In this document: in pieces, positions 13,387 to 13,479 of the stretch
Position numbering within the stretch: position 1 is the stretch's first letter
Layout of the letters: every line of letters begins with the position of its first letter
Assembly: GCA_900764415.1 (NCBI GenBank)
Contig: CAAFOA010000194.1
Span: 1 to 13,479, forward strand
Direction: 5' to 3'
DNA: 13,479 nucleotides
From: an uncultured Collinsella sp.
GTDB taxonomy: Bacteria > Actinomycetota > Coriobacteriia > Coriobacteriales > Coriobacteriaceae
Translations under genes and position numbers: made by a program
The notes under the pieces: generated by a model
Told to the model about the DNA's origin: nothing
The model's input: only the letters and a program-made list of their open reading frames with translations
Databases searched by the model: none

Positions 13387-13479
13387 CACTCGTCGCCTCC
13401 GCTCTTTTTGCTGCGCACCGTGGCGGGAATCGTCAAACTGACCGCCCCCTTGCCCGAAGCCCCCAGCAATTCCTTAACG
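13386..13479 (-). CDS. C-terminal end of an upstream Tad-operon gene, possibly CpaB/SAF-like (partial)
   Basis: The minus strand is open from the window edge to a TGA at 13386-13388, giving 30 residues that end SLTIPATVRSKKSGGDE. The TGA overlaps the tadZ ATG by one base (TGATG), so this is the end of a real coupled gene rather than chance. The position before tadZ and the beta-strand-like tail would fit CpaB (RcpC), the SAF-domain Flp assembly protein usually found there. The fragment is too short for a firm family call. Confidence 0.5.
   Translation of the reverse strand, partial: VKELLGASGKGAVSLTIPATVRSKKSGGDE

Overview
The window reads as chromosomal DNA from a GC-rich Gram-positive actinobacterium. 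The gene set and protein style best fit the class Coriobacteriia (Collinsella or a close relative); this is an inference, since no rRNA or other taxonomic marker is present. It is a contig end: bases 1-51 are an untrimmed Illumina Nextera P7 adapter with its index, so the biological sequence starts at base 52. Every gene I can support lies on the minus strand, so transcription runs from high to low coordinates.

Bases 13479 to 4446 hold one long Tad (tight adherence/Flp pilus) operon. In transcription order it has the 3' end of an upstream gene (possibly CpaB-like), tadZ (MinD-like ATPase), tadA (secretion ATPase), tadB and tadC (inner-membrane platform), flp (major pilin), a 187-aa one-TM protein of unknown function, a second small Flp-like pilin, a TadE pseudopilin, a large TadG-like protein, a second TadE-like pseudopilin and a short DUF192 protein. 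Most junctions overlap (ATGA, TAATG, GTGA, or 28-37 nt) or are under 12 nt, so the block looks cotranscribed and translationally coupled. There is no secretin or outer-membrane component, as expected for a Gram-positive Tad system. The prepilin peptidase and the operon promoter are not in the window.

Bases 4445 to 3837 hold a two-gene toxin-antitoxin-like module (88-aa basic protein followed by a ribbon-helix-helix protein, ATGA overlap) with its own candidate promoter covering a 15-bp palindrome. Bases 3761 to 3584 hold a tRNA-Phe(GAA) transcription unit with a strong promoter and an intrinsic terminator. Bases 3438 to 52 hold a second probable operon: a GH5-like glycosidase homologue that lacks key catalytic residues, rsmI (16S rRNA 2'-O-methyltransferase) and metG (methionyl-tRNA synthetase, cut off by the contig end). 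Two inverted repeats precede this operon.

The points most worth a second look are: the shared prepilin-type N-terminus on four adjacent Tad proteins; the unknown 187-aa protein among the pilins; the cysteine pattern (including CxxCH) in the TadG-like protein; DUF192 as the last operon gene; the apparently catalytically dead GH5 protein; the toxin-antitoxin palindrome; and the adapter artefact.
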